Positions 11,181-23,500 of a stretch of DNA of 64,000 nucleotides are shown in pieces. This DNA comes from Symsagittifera roscoffensis. Taxonomy: Eukaryota > Xenacoelomorpha > Acoela > Convolutidae. Position 1 is the stretch's first letter; every line of letters starts with the position of its first letter. A model generated the notes under the pieces. That model was not told the DNA's origin. It worked only from the letters and a program-made list of their open reading frames with translations, and made no database searches. The stretch is taken from positions 4,412,166 through 4,476,165 of the forward strand of contig NC_087069.1 of assembly GCF_963678635.1 (NCBI RefSeq). The letters are read 5' to 3'. A program made the position numbers and the translations under genes.

Positions 11181-11751
11181 ACTAAATTGATTTTCAGGAG
11201 TTGCCAAATAACTAATTTTTTCTGCAACCCAAAATTTCTTTATAACTCATTTGGAATTTATGTAACTACCAAAAATCCATCCAAAAATATCTAAATCCAT
11301 TTCAGGCGCTAAAAGTAATCCTAAAAATTCTGAGCAGGTTAATAGAAATTAAATTAGATATATCAGATTCTATCATCACATTGTCAATCGATTTGACATT
11401 TATCAATTGTGAATCAAAATCAGTTTGTGGCGCGTTGCAAAAAGATCTAAAACAAAGGCTTTTTGTCTGATCCCGTACCCAACGGAGGCTGTTTTTTCTG
11501 AATTTTCATATTGATTATCTAGCCTAGTCGTGTCGTTTTTTTTGAGCAGAAAAGATTAACTACTTTTCTAGTTTAGAAATGAACAGTTTTTGGAAAGTGT
11601 TAATCACAAAGTGAACCAGTTCAATGTTCAACCGAAACGAGATAAACATGCTTCGAGTTTTTACAATAACAGTAGCAATAAAACGCAAATTATCACTTGT
11701 TATAGCAAGTTCTATTTTGCTTAAGCTATTAAGCTTCCTTAAGGCCTGAAG

Positions 11752-11815
11752 CATGGTGGTTAGCCAATTGACCTAGGAAATTGAAGGTCAGGGGTTCGAG
11801 ACTTACCAGAACATT
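11752..11815 (+). repeat. tRNA-like sequence (A box and B box), possible SINE head
   Basis: TGGTTAGCCAATTGAC resembles a pol III A box and GGGGTTCGAGACTTACC a B box/T arm. They are about 37 bp apart, the spacing of an intron-less tRNA. The acceptor and T stems do not pair well, so a functional tRNA is unlikely. A tRNA pseudogene or SINE head fits better. The T-arm segment GTTCGAGACTTA also occurs in the complement of the retrotransposon primer binding site at 55776. Confidence 0.4.
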
Positions 11816-13227
11816 TTTTTCTAGCTAAAAATAAACTCTATTTAGGTAATTTTTGATCAGAATTAGGCTGAGAAATAAAGTTTTTAAAAAAATCCCTGCT
11901 TTATTTAAACATTTCAAAAAGTATTTCTGACCAGAAATTCGATTAGATAGAGAGTATGTGGGTTCAAAAATAAAGAATTTTCTCGTTATGGAATTCAATT
12001 AAAATTTTTGCGACTGAAGGTGCACGTGCTGATAACAAATTTCAGACGCCCTTCTTAATTTACAATTTAGTGCGTTTTAGTACTTTTTTAAAACAGTTCA
12101 ATCCTAACTTTAAAAATTGCTAACTAAAGATTGACTCGTAATTTTGTTTCACCATTCAGTTTGATATCAGTTTTTGACAAACAAATGCAGAAATTCTTGT
12201 GGTAGCTTTTATTTTGAATTGTCTTTCAAAAAATATTTTTTTCATAATTGTCAATCAATTAACATTTTAGCATCATGTAACATAAGTTGAACTACTGATT
12301 CACAAAACAGTTTCAAGCATAAACCAGTTTGTAATACATTACATGTTGAAATGAATTGACAGCAAGACTAGCTTGGGAAAAAATTCCTGCTGGTAAAATT
12401 GGTAAACAATTTTTTCCACAATCTGTGTTTAGTTGAAGGTTTAATCCGAAAACTGTTATTCCTGCCATGGTAAGTCGTATTTTTTAAATTGAATAAAAAT
12501 TGATATTTTCGTCATTTATAAACTTCAGTTAGCTGTAAAAATTACAACACCTTATAATTTCTGTTGAGAGGTTACAAAAATTAAATGTGAATCAAATTTA
12601 ACCTTTTTGTAGACTTAGAAACAAAAGAAAACTAGATAAATTGAACTAAATAGCTAAATCAGCTAAAAACAAATAGGTTGTTTTTTAAAAACACTTCTGT
12701 GTTGATCGAGATTTCTACTGGTGAAGTTTTTATTCACTTATAACATTCGAAGCTGAAACTTACAAACGATACTTGAAAAATATTCTTTTTGATACAGTTT
12801 AGAAGAAAGGGGGATAAAATAGGAAAGGTTTAATGTGGGAAGCGTAAATTTGAAGGAAATGGCAAGTTTAAATGTCTGTGAGAGTGGGAGTGAGTGTTGT
12901 GGTTTGGGTGGGGGTAGAAGTGGGAGAAAATATCAAAACATAAGTTTGGGGTATGATTGTAACCTTAGAGTGGGTTTTAAGATTGAGAAGAAAACATCTT
13001 GCAAAATGTAAGTAACTATGAGTAGGTTTAAGATTAATAAATGAACAGGCTGTGATTAATCCTAAAAAACTGCAAGTTTTCCAGGAAAATTGGAAAAGTT
13101 ATACATATTACAAGCAATTATAGTCCTTACTAATGGATTTTGAATGGAATTTAACCTATTCTACTTTTATTGAAAAAAGGGGTTATATGATATTTAAAGG
13201 TCCAAAAGTGTGGAACTAATCATTATA
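11816..13227. other. No gene seen; short G-rich stretch
   Basis: AT-rich and non-coding as far as can be seen. At 12886-12923 several GGG runs (including GGGTGGGGG) occur within 40 bp, an unusual composition here. Confidence 0.4.
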
Positions 13228-13235
13228 ATGGCAAC

Positions 13236-13588
13236 CAGTAGCGGATTTAGGCGGGGCGGGAGGGGGTTTAGGACCCCTCAGGGATTCCACCCCCTGGCCA
13301 AACCAAATATTTTGAGATATCCATTTTTGGCGATGGACCCTACAAACCTTCCAAAAGCGCCTTTGGCGCCAATATATACAAGTTTTGAAGGGGGAGCTTG
13401 CGTCGAGAAAATGCAACTTTTTGGTCAAAATTTTCCAAAAAGTGCCTAAAAACGTTTTTTTCTTGTCCTGTTTTTTCAAAACAGTGCTTTTGGAGGGCTC
13501 GAAAAATCAATTTGGTCGACCTAAAAAAATGGTCGACAAAATTTTCGAAATTTTTTGAAAATCCCCCTCCCCCCTTGATCCGCCCCTG
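13236..13588 (+). mobile_element. hAT-type MITE, copy 3
   Basis: 353 bp, starting CAGTAGCGGATTTAGG and ending GATCCGCCCCTG, flanked by a perfect 8-bp duplication ATGGCAAC at 13228-13235 and 13589-13596. Same orientation and internal landmarks as copy 1 (GGCGCCTTTGGCGCC; GGTCGACCTAAAAAAATGG). No transposase. Confidence 0.93.
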
Positions 13589-13920
13589 ATGGCAACGTTT
13601 TTGATTAAGAAAGTCGATCATAATCGCTTGTTGTCAATGAAATGTCAATTTGGAGCCTGACTGGTTCATTTTTTTCGAATACTGATACCACTTCAGTCTT
13701 AGATTTGAAGAAGTTTAAAAAAAACAACAACATTGTTTTACAGAAAAATGTGTAGGACTCGAGTCTTTTTTGATTTAGTATTTCTTCCAAAAGTTGCCCA
13801 ATTTACAGTTTTTTTACCTTTTACCGCTTCGAAGGAATTCATATAGATTGAATAAAACGAAATTTTTGAACCGTCAATTTCTCAAACCGTACGTATAAGA
13901 GTATAAATTGATAAATTAAG

Positions 13921-14005
13921 AACAGTTGGCCGAGCGGCCTAAGCTACAAAACGTAACGTGGACTATAGAGACATGACAGTTGACGTAGGTTCGAGTCACC
14001 CACTT
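13921..14005 (+). repeat. tRNA-like sequence (Leu/Ser-type D arm), pseudogene or SINE
   Basis: TTGGCCGAGCGGCCTAAG matches the D arm/A box of class II tRNAs and GTAGGTTCGAGTCACCCAC resembles a T arm/B box. About 42 bp separate the arms, longer than a normal anticodon plus variable arm. The flanking 7-mers do not form an acceptor stem. It is therefore a degenerate tRNA or tRNA-derived SINE. Confidence 0.4.
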
Positions 14006-14997
14006 GAACATGTTTTAATGTACTAAAAAAGGGGTTACATCCTATTTTAACTGTTTTTGGTTCTAATTCTGTTCAGCCTTGATAAAGGCTGACGGTCAAA
14101 AAAAGAAATTTGTCTCAAGGACATTACCGACCGGTACTGTGGCTAGCTTGCGCCAATTTGTTTATTGGAGCTGATGATTGTTGAAATTATGAACATGAGT
14201 TATGTGAGTTTTTGGCTTATTTATAAATTAATGACGATGAATGTCTGTATTGCCGAGAATACGAGTTAAACATCATTTCCGAGCCGTTTTATCTAGTTTA
14301 CGGAGATTGAGCGCATAAATGTTTTTTTTTTGTTGAGAGCGATGTTTTTTTTTGTTGAGATTATGAGAGGATCTGAACGAAAGACTAGCAGTCAATTGCA
14401 ATAGTTTCAATGAGCAAACATGCATGTTTTAAGCTTTTGTGAATAAAAACTTAATCGAGAAGCAATTTCAAATTGAGACAGTTTTTTAAATTTTATATTT
14501 AAATGATTTTCTGATTTATTTTTGATTCACAAGGTTTTTTTCTTCAATGATGCGCTAAAAGAAGCGTCACAAATTAACTTTTTTGGCTACAAAAATGAGT
14601 CTGTAAGTCTTTATTGCCTCGAAATTAGACCAAAACATTTTTTAAGAAGAAACGAACTGGCTGTACTCTACATTGGAAAATTTTTTGGAAATTTTTCTTT
14701 TAAGGTTCGGAAAAAAACTGTAAGGGTTAAAACAAGATATATCAAAGGACTGCGTCCGCTGAAATTTTTTGTGGCTGAATTTACTGGCGAACTAAGAAAA
14801 ACAAAAAGTCAGTCGAATGAAAAGCATCTCCCCACTTTCAGTGGTCAGAGCAATTAGCCGGAGCAGAATGAAAATTACTGACTTTCTTTGATTGTGACAA
14901 CTGAGCGAATCGTTTTCTAAATTTCTGAAATCAAAAGCCGATATGGAGAGATAACGATTTTTTTTCTCCTCGGATGAAAACTTTCACTGCAAATTTT
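14006..14997. other. No supportable gene
   Basis: A frame of 111 codons with a non-ATG start (14522-14857) is rich in Lys, Phe and Asn and shows no motif or repeated occurrence elsewhere in the window. It is not called as a gene. Confidence 0.35.
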
Positions 14998-15060
14998 TTC
15001 AATATAAGAGAGAAACGGGGCGCAACGTTATCGGTTTGGATATTTTACTATCAGTAACAA

Positions 15061-15276
15061 TTAAACTATGTTGAAATATGTCTTAAAAGCCCAAATTACA
15101 AAGCCAGTAGAATACATTGGCTGTCTTAGCATGATCAATCCAGCAATCCTGTATTTCCTGGCAGAGGCTATCCATAAACCTGCCAGGAAGACTAAAATAA
15201 ACTCTTGAAAAATTTTAAAACAAACGTATTTTAAGACTACAAATTTCTTGTTAGTTACTTGATTGAAAAATTGCAT
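15061..15276 (-). pseudogene. Possible coding fossil on the minus strand (copy in unit 1)
   Basis: A 71-codon frame whose C-terminal two thirds have protein-like composition, with a FLAGLWIASARKYRIAG stretch and a hydrophobic C-terminus. A plausible splice acceptor (TTTTAG) precedes the conserved part. The duplicate at 20155-20376 keeps the frame but ends earlier because of a TAA and carries a Trp to Arg change. No family is recognised. It may be an exon relic of a membrane protein or chance. Confidence 0.2.
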
Positions 15277-15302
15277 TCTCTGATTGATTTATAATATAAA
15301 CA

Positions 15303-15740
15303 AGACTGCTTGTATCAGGGCGAAGCCCTGAATGTTCCGACTGCCTTTGAGGATTTATGGAGCAGTAATAATATTAGAAAATTAAAAGAAGTAAAACAAA
15401 ATGAAAACTTTTTTTTCTGAAATTTGATGGTTTTTATGGAAACCATCCCCCCACACGCCATATTAAGTACAACAGGATAGATTTCGCTTCTTGTAACAAA
15501 TCACTTATGTCAAATTGGCTTCTTTCAACCAATTTGAAACGATTTCTAAGACAGGTTGACTTTCGCGAAATATATCGCTCGTTAATTGTCCCAAATTGGC
15601 CAAAATGGAAATCTTTAAACTCCGTAACTTTACAAAAATTGATCAAAGGTGAAATATATTTTTTTTCAAATTTGAGCTCAGGACAACAATACTTTTCGAA
15701 TGATATAAAAAATTTCGTTACTAGATAAAAAGTCGAATTT
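15303..15740 (-). repeat. Repeat family B, copy in tandem unit 1
   Basis: Reverse orientation. It begins AACAAGACTGCTTGTATCAG, continues with GGGCGAAGCCCTGAATGTTCCGACTGCC, and contains CGAAATATATCGC and CAAATTGGCCAAAATGG blocks and GGACAACAATACTTTTCG. The far end (the CCACCC and TTTCGTATCGAAAG part) is missing. Confidence 0.65.
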
Positions 15741-18700
15741 TGCCTGAAGGAAAAAAACTATCCAAGAATCCCAATCTGTGTTCTGTGTGAAGCCACAATA
15801 TATTTTTCGAGCTCTAAGCTGGCAAGATAAACACTTATCTGTCAACAAGCTTCGCATATTTTTTTAACACACGGTTCACGGTCTAACTATCTAAATTAGA
15901 ACACGCTTCTTCCATAGAAATCTGTGTTAAACTTACTTTAACTTAAATAGCAACACTTCAAATGCAGTTTTTCTGTGAAGTTTTTTTCACTAAATATTTG
16001 GGTTTTCTATTTGAAAAGTTAATTGATTAAAGTGATTTCAACAGGTTTGAGTAGAGTAGAGAGTTTTAAATTTTACCGAAAAACCTGGCAGTCCACGCCT
16101 GATTTTTAACAAAACTGAAAATCAGCGCAGGGCTCTTTGACCGATCCAGGAATTTCAAGCCAATCAATGCTAGACATTGGCATGGTTTTTCTCGTTGTCA
16201 GGCCTGATTCCTGAGATAGTTCAAGATATGGTCTTTGATTTACAAGTACCCCAAGATAGTCTATGTGGAAGTTTTACCACAATTTTTATTCCTGGTTGCC
16301 ATTTTAGTTCCAAATCAAACATCCAAAAAAACTTAAAAAGGGAAAACGCAAGCATATCCCAATCAATTGTAATCGTGAATAATAAACGCCGGTTGCCTTT
16401 TAAGTAGCACAGAAGGTTTTTGGTTACAGTCTGTTTGAAACAAAAAGTTCGCAAGCTTCACTTCTTTCTCTCAGTTAAATCTTTTTTTTTATGCGTGGCT
16501 GAAGCCGCTGATTTGAAACAAAATATTATGAAAAACTTCAAGTGCATTCCGTTATCTATGAAAAGTAATGACAAAAATGAAAACTAATTTTCTAAAATCA
16601 GCTTATAAAATGTTTTCATTTCTTAGTGCAGGGAACGTTCTTTAAAGCGAAAAACTGAATAAATAAAAAAAAACTTGAATTTCTCAACGATAGCTTTTCT
16701 CAGTCCTCAATCGCTTATCTTGTTACTATTTGGTAAAAATCAAAAAATTTAACCTAGTTATTTAATTTGAGAAAAATTTTTGGAAAAAAATTGAAAAAGC
16801 TTTGACTTACAATTGAAAAGATTCAAATAATATAATTACTTGAAACATTTTAATGATTAGGCCTGGAACTCTATTGCGTGAACAAAACTTATAAATGCTA
16901 AAACACAATCAAAGACAAAATTCCATCCCAATTTCTATGGTCCGAGAAACTAGCAATGACTCTGAGTAAGTTTCAAATGCGAAATCTGTCATAATTTCAC
17001 CTGCTCCAAATTGATTACAGTGATTATACAAATCTCCTACAAAACTTGTTCTCTTTTGGAATGACAGCTATCGTTTTTTTTCTGATCAAATTAAAATCAT
17101 ATCCCTGATTTTTCCCATTTAAAATTATCCGCCTATTCGGATAAGTTAACTGAAGTTTGCTAGCATAAAATTACTTAATTTTGATTGCGTAACAAGTCCT
17201 ACTTAGTGTCAAGTTATCGTCCTCCCCTAAACAACTCCATGGGAGAGGAATTAGCTTGGTCTTTTTTTTTCAAATTTAAGAGTCTTAAAAATTATGAAAA
17301 TATTTACAGGCGCGCTATCATACCTTTTAATGAGTCACCAAAAGGCTTTAAATTGGCTTAACCAAATAATTTTTTGTTTTTCACCTGCCAAAAACAAAAT
17401 AATATCCGTTGCAATTTCCCACTGATACAAATAAATTATGCGTTGACATATGATAATGAAATTTTCAAATCTCAGGAAGGTTTTTTAGGCAACTAAAGCA
17501 TCATGCTAAATAATTCGATAAGCCTTGATCACTTCAGATAAGGATTTATGCAAATTTAATTCTTCATATCAATCATCCCTTTTATAATCCGTATTGCCAG
17601 TTACACTTGCACGACAAAATAGAAGGAAAAGTCCAATAAAAGGCACAAGAAAGAAGGAAAGTTTTCGTAAGGCTTTATTCCCCTGGGAGCTTTTTAAGTG
17701 CCCAACTGGAAAACTGCTTTGATGAATATAGGTGTGACCATCAGATACTCTTATTAGCAATCTTGTAAAGATGAATGCCGCTAGATTATTGTATTGGAGC
17801 GGCAATTTTAAAGTGATGGCAAAAAAAGTCCTCCTATTCTGTTTCAGGTTAGTTCAAAAATATTTTAAACTAACTTTTCTATTCATGCAAAATAACATGA
17901 CAAATTGGCTGGATTTAGTTATTGTTCAGTAATTCAAAAACATAAACCGATTTAGTGAATTAAAAATGAATTGATTTGGCTTACTTCCAATGCGAGGGAT
18001 TTTGTCATATATCTTATTCCAGCCCTTGACCTTTTATAAGTTTAACTGTATTTTAAATTTCCGAATTTTTTATTACTTTTGAGAAAATGGTTTGAAAGTT
18101 TTTTTTCTCAGGTCCCAAACGCAAAAAAAAACGGCTAGGGAAATTAGCAAATTATCAGGTCATTTTTTTGATTTTTCAGGCTTAAGTGTCACAAAACTGT
18201 TCTAAGAAAACTAATTTTTCGGAAAGCAATCAATTTGAGAGATTATCAAACGTAATTTGATTGAATGGATGACTTAAGATTTAAATTTTGCTATTGCATG
18301 CTCACACAAAATCAAAGGAAGTCTTAATTTTTTATTTAGTTGTAAATATAATTAAATTAATATGAAAAAACATTATAATGTAAGCGGATGCAACAGGTTT
18401 CAGAGATTTATGGGGACTCCGCTTACAGTTTTCAGATTTCGCTTACAGTTTAAGGACTCCGCTTTCAGTTGCATATTCCGCAACTGTGTTGTCTTGTTAT
18501 ACACATATTTATATTTTTTATGGTTAATGGGTTTCACGGAATGTTCCGGATTTGTACATTGGCCTGTTTTGCGGGCAATTCTGAGTGATAAACTTTTTTG
18601 GCTAGTTTTTCATGAAGTTCAAAACAGCAAAAAAAACCAGAGATGTTTAGCACTCCCAGACAATTTTGTGCTTGTCCTATTGCGGACTCCACTTACAATT

Positions 18701-20154
18701 TAACAAACACATCTTTGGCCTCGTTTTGCGGGAAAAAATGTATTTTGGGAGTCAAATTGCGATTTCAAACTCGGGAAAGGGTTTTTTATCTCAAATTACG
18801 GATACTTATTTTTGAGTAGAACGGGCTGTGATCAACCAATGAGTCATGGTTATTACAAAGTCTGCGATATGGTTTCTGGATTGGATTATTGATTAGGATA
18901 AAATTTGATTCAACAAAACGCTTTTTGGGAACAAAACCGCTCGTGTATTCAACGATTTTGAAACACAAATGATTTTCACTAGCTTGAAAGAAGCAGTTGT
19001 ACTGCATTCACATCTTTGTGAACTGCAAAAAAAAATGGAGTAATAGATAGAAAAATTGTTTACTACCAACAACGGATCTTGTTTTTTGATTAACAATCTT
19101 TTTTTGATTTTATTTCGTTTAGTTTTTAGCCCTTTGATTTAGCTTTTTTCTACCATTATTTTTTTACTATCACTTTCCGGGTCTTTTTACATTTTTTTGA
19201 GCCTCAAATTTTCTCCAAGAAAATCACTCAGAAAAAGAACTCTCACCTAAGGTTATCGAAAGAAAAAAGCAGTGATAAAATTTCTAATCAAAAAAAAAAA
19301 CAGGGAACGCTGCTTTTTTGTATTTTGAAATTTTGTAGATTCTGCGAAATGCTAAAAACAAAATCTGCAATGTGTCCCACCGGAGACTAGACTGCTGATT
19401 TATGTTTACTTGATGTTGAGAGAAACCGGCACTTAAAACTTTTTTCGTTGAGTTTTCTTTATTGTCAAGAAAATAATTGATTTTTTTTATTTGTTAGGTC
19501 AAAGCTTACACATAGTTTTATCAACTATGTTTGTGTAAGTTATCAGAAATTTCCTTTCAAAGAGTAAATGAGTTTGGGGTGAAATTAAAAAAGCTTAGAT
19601 GTTAAGGTATTTGCTCGAAACTTGCAACTTGTACATCCATAGCAACATTCTTCATTATATTGCTTCTAGAAAAATACTATGAGTTTTTGATGTCTTCGGT
19701 ACTACAGCTCAATTTTTTTGTCCAATTTTTTCATTCCGAACTACAGATCAGAAGAAACCACATTTTATATGGTTATTAGAACTTTTCTTATACGGTTTTA
19801 ATTATTCCTTACATGATTCGAGCATTTTGAAATGATGGATTTTTTCCGTTTTTAATAAATTACGGCAAATAAAAAAGGACGCGTCAAAGCCAAAAGAAGT
19901 TCAACGAATTCTCTTGTATGACCATTGAATAGTTGAATTTTTCGAATGCTGACGCAAAATAGAAGTTTGAATGTCTCGATATTGAGATTAGAGAGGAATA
20001 ATAATCCGTCAAAATGACGTTTGAAAAAAAATCGAAATAAAACATGAGCAAAGTAACCATGTTCACTTTTCAATATAAGAGAGAAACGGGACGCAACGTT
20101 ATCGGTTTGTATATTTTACCATCAAAAACAATTAAACTATGTTGAATTATGTCT

Positions 20155-20376
20155 TAAGAGCCCGAATTACAAAGCCAGCAGAATACATTGGCTGTCTTAG
20201 CATGATCAATCCAGCAATCCTGTATTTCCTGGCAGAGGCTATCCATAAACCTGCCAGGAAGACCAAAATATACTTTTGAAAAACTTTAAAACAAACGTAT
20301 TTTAAGACTACAAATTTCTTGTTAGTTACTTGATTGAAAAAATTGCATTCTCTGATTGATTTATAATATAAAATGA
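20155..20376 (-). pseudogene. Possible coding fossil on the minus strand (copy in unit 2)
   Basis: Counterpart of 15061-15276. It shares the FLAGLWIASARKYRIAG stretch, with substitutions and an earlier stop codon. Because the two copies differ by a stop and non-conservative changes, at least this copy is not functional. Confidence 0.18.
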
Positions 20377-20515
20377 GCTTAGGACAACAATACTTTTCGA
20401 ATGATATAAAAAATTCCGTCAAAAGTTTCTAGATAAAAAGTCGAAATTTGTCTGAAGAAAAAAAAACCCACCCGAGCACAAATGTTCCGTTACTTTCGTA
20501 TCGAAAGTCGAAACA
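20373..20515 (-). repeat. Repeat family B, truncated copy in tandem unit 2
   Basis: Keeps GGACAACAATACTTTTCG, the AAAAAACCCACCCGAGCAC block and TTACTTTCGTATCGAAAGTC, the end opposite to that preserved in unit 1. Confidence 0.6.
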
Positions 20516-23500
20516 ATAAAAATCCACGTCCACAAAAAAGGCCCAAACTTCTGCTACATGCCTGTCTGTAAATTAGAAGAAATTAACGCGTCAAAAAGTC
20601 CAACGAAGTGAACAAAATCCAAGAAATAAACGCAACACTGTTTTTGAACGGCTTTACAATGATGCAAGTTCATTTCGAAGTTCGAGTAATTTTTCACAAA
20701 AAAAAAATTTGGTATTCAATTTGGTATCAACTTCTGTCAACAACTTATTCCAGACACATTTTTCACGCAAATTATCCAAAAATCACAATCTGTGTTCTGT
20801 GTGAAGCCACAATATATTTTACGAGCTTTAAGCTGGCAAGATAAACACTTATCTGTCAACAAGCTTCCCATATTTTTTTGAACACACGGTTCACAGTTGA
20901 AGTTCTCTAACTATCTAAATTAGAACAAGCTTCTTCCATAGAAATCTGTGTTAAACTTAATTTAACTTAAATAGCAACACTTCAAATGCAGTTTTTCTGT
21001 GAAGTTTTTTTTCACTAAATATTTGGGTTTTCTATTTGAAAAGTTAATTGATTAAAGTGATTTCAACAGGTTTGAATAGAGTAGAGAGTTTTAAATTTTA
21101 CCGAAAAATCTGGCAGTCCACGCCTGATTTTTAACAAAACTCTGTGAAAATCAGCGCGGGACTCTTTGACCGATCCAGGAATTTCAAGCCAATCAATGCT
21201 AGACATTGGCATGGTTTTTCTCGTTGCCAGGCCGGATTCCTGAGATAGCTCCATATATGGTCTTTGATTTACAGGTACCCCGGAATAGTTTATGTGGAAG
21301 TTTTACCACGATTTTTATTCCTGGTTGCCATTTTAGTTCCAAATCAAACATCCAAAAAAAACTTAAAAAGGGAAAACGCAAGCATATCCCAATCAATTGT
21401 AATCGTGAATAATAAACGCCGGTTTCCTTTTAAGTAGCACAGAAGGTTTTCGGTTACAGTCTGATTGAAACAAAAAGTTCGCAAGCCTCACTTCTTTCTC
21501 TCAGTTAAATCTTTTTTTATGCGTGGCTGAAGCCGCTGATTTGAAACAAAATATTATCAAAAATTTCAAGTGCGTTCCGTTATCTATGAAAAGTATTGAC
21601 AAAAATGAAAACTAAATTTCTAAAATCAGCTTCTAAAATGTTTTCATTTCTAAGTGCAGGGAACGTTCTTTAAAGCGAAAAACTGAATAAATAAAAAAAC
21701 TTGAATTTCTCAATGATAGCTTTTCTCAGTCCTCAATCGTTTATCTTGTTACTATTTGGTAAAAATCAAAAAATTTAACCTGTTTATTTACATTGAAAAA
21801 ATTTTTGGAAAAAAATTGAAAAAGCTTTGACTTACAATCGAAAAGATTCAAAAAATAAAATTAATTGAACCATTTTAATGATTAGGCCTGGAACCCAATT
21901 ACGTGAACAAAATTTATAAATGCTAAAACACAATCAAAGACAAAGTTCCTTCCCAATTTCTATGGTCCGAGAAATTAGCAATGACTCTGAGTAAGTTTCA
22001 AATGCGAAACCTGTCATAATTTCACCTGCTCCAAGTTGATTACAGTGATTATACAAATCTCCTACAAAACTTTTTCTTTTTTGGAATGGCAGCTATTTTT
22101 TTTCTGATCAAACTAAAATCATATCCCTGAGTTTTCCCATTTAAATTCGGATAAGTTAACTGAAGTTTGCTAGCACAAAATTACTTAATTTTGATTGCGT
22201 AACAAGTCCTACTTAGTACCAAGTTATCGTCCTCCCCCTAAACAAGGGGAGGAATTAGAATTAGCTTGGTCTTTTTTTTCAAATTTAAGAGTCTTAAAAA
22301 CTATGAAAGTATTTACAGGCGCGCTATCATACCTTTTAATGAGTCACCAAAAGGCTTTAAATTGGCTTAGCCAAATAATTTTTTGTTTTTCACCTGCCAA
22401 AAACAAAATAATATCCGTTGCAATTTCCCACTGATACAAATAAATTATGCGTTGACATATGATAATGAAATTTTCAAATCTCAGGAAGGTTTTTTAGGCA
22501 ACTGAAGCATCATGCTAAATAATTCGATAAGCCTTGATCACTTCAGATAAGAATTTATGCAAATTTAATTCTTAATATCAATCATCCCTTTTATAATCAG
22601 TATTTGCCAGTTACACTTGCACGACAAAATAGAAGGAAAAGTCCAATAAAAGGCACAAGAAAGAAGGAAAATTTTCGTAAGGCTTTATTCCCCTGGGAGC
22701 TTTTTAAGTGCCCAACCGGAAAACTGCTTTGATGAATATAGGTGTGACCATCAGATACTCTTATTAGCAACCTTGTAAAGATGAATGCCGCTGGATTATT
22801 GTATTGGAATGGCAATTTTAAAGTGATGGCAAAAAAAGTCCTACTATTCTATTACAGGTTAGTTCAAAAATATTTTAAACTAACTTTTCTAACTTTTCTA
22901 TTCATGCATGACAAATTGGGTGGATTTAGTTATTGTTCTTCAATTCAAAGACATGAACCGATTTAGTGAAATAGAAATGAATTAATTTGGCTTACTTCCA
23001 ATGCGAGGGATTTTGTCATATATCTTATTCCAGCCCTTGACCGTTTTATAAGTTTAACTGTATTTTAAATTTCCGAATTTTTTATTACTTTTGAGAAAAT
23101 GGTTTGAAAGTTTTTTTCTCAGGTCCCAAACGCAAAAAAAAACGGCTAGGAAAATTAGCAAATTATCAGTTCATTTTTTTTTTGATTTTTCAGGCTTAAG
23201 TGTCACAAAACTGTTCTAAGAAAACTAATTTTCGCAAAAAACACAAAAAAAATCGCAAAAAAACCAGAGATGTTTAGTACTCCGAGACAATTTTATGTTT
23301 GTCCTGTTGCGGACTCCACTTAAAATTTAACAAACACACCTTTGGCCTCGTTTTGCGGGAAAATATGTATTTTGGGAGTCAAATTGCGGGTTCAAGCTCG
23401 GGAAAGGATTTTTTTATCTCATATTACAGATACTTATTTTTAAGTTGAACGGGCTCTGACCGACCAATGAGTCATGGTTATTACAAACTCTGCGATATGT

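Larger units (their letters stand above)
14998..20066 (+). repeat. Tandem segmental duplication, unit 1
   Basis: Starts TTCAATATAAGAGAGAAACG, as does unit 2 at 20070. Long blocks at high identity correspond: 15000-15300 with 20070-20376, 15780-18250 with 20790-23235, and 18780-19950 with 23400-24675. 19965-20066 corresponds to 25341-25440. Unit 1 holds a fuller family B insertion (15303-15740) and a segment (18360-18640) absent from unit 2. No reading frame shows coding constraint between the units. Confidence 0.9.

Noticed and set aside
10800-11227. Two minus-strand frames of 99-135 codons
   Set aside because: They span the 200-N gap and are mostly undetermined residues.
18362-18703. 113-codon + strand frame in tandem unit 1
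   Set aside because: It lies in a family E repeat segment and is absent from unit 2.
16177-21412. + strand frames of about 70 codons at 16177 and 21206, similar to each other
   Set aside because: Similarity follows from the tandem duplication. The frame shifts near its end in one copy and the composition is not protein-like.
17326-22434. Possible last exon (about 37 codons after a TTTACAG acceptor, followed by AATAAA) at 17326 and 22319
   Set aside because: Too short, with no upstream exon of matching phase found, and conserved only because of the duplication.
17569-22815. Minus-strand frames at 17569-17805 and 22597-22815 preserved in both tandem units, with a hydrophobic stretch
   Set aside because: The differences I could see between the copies within the shared frame are all amino-acid changing, so there is no sign of purifying selection. 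The frame survives because the units are young.
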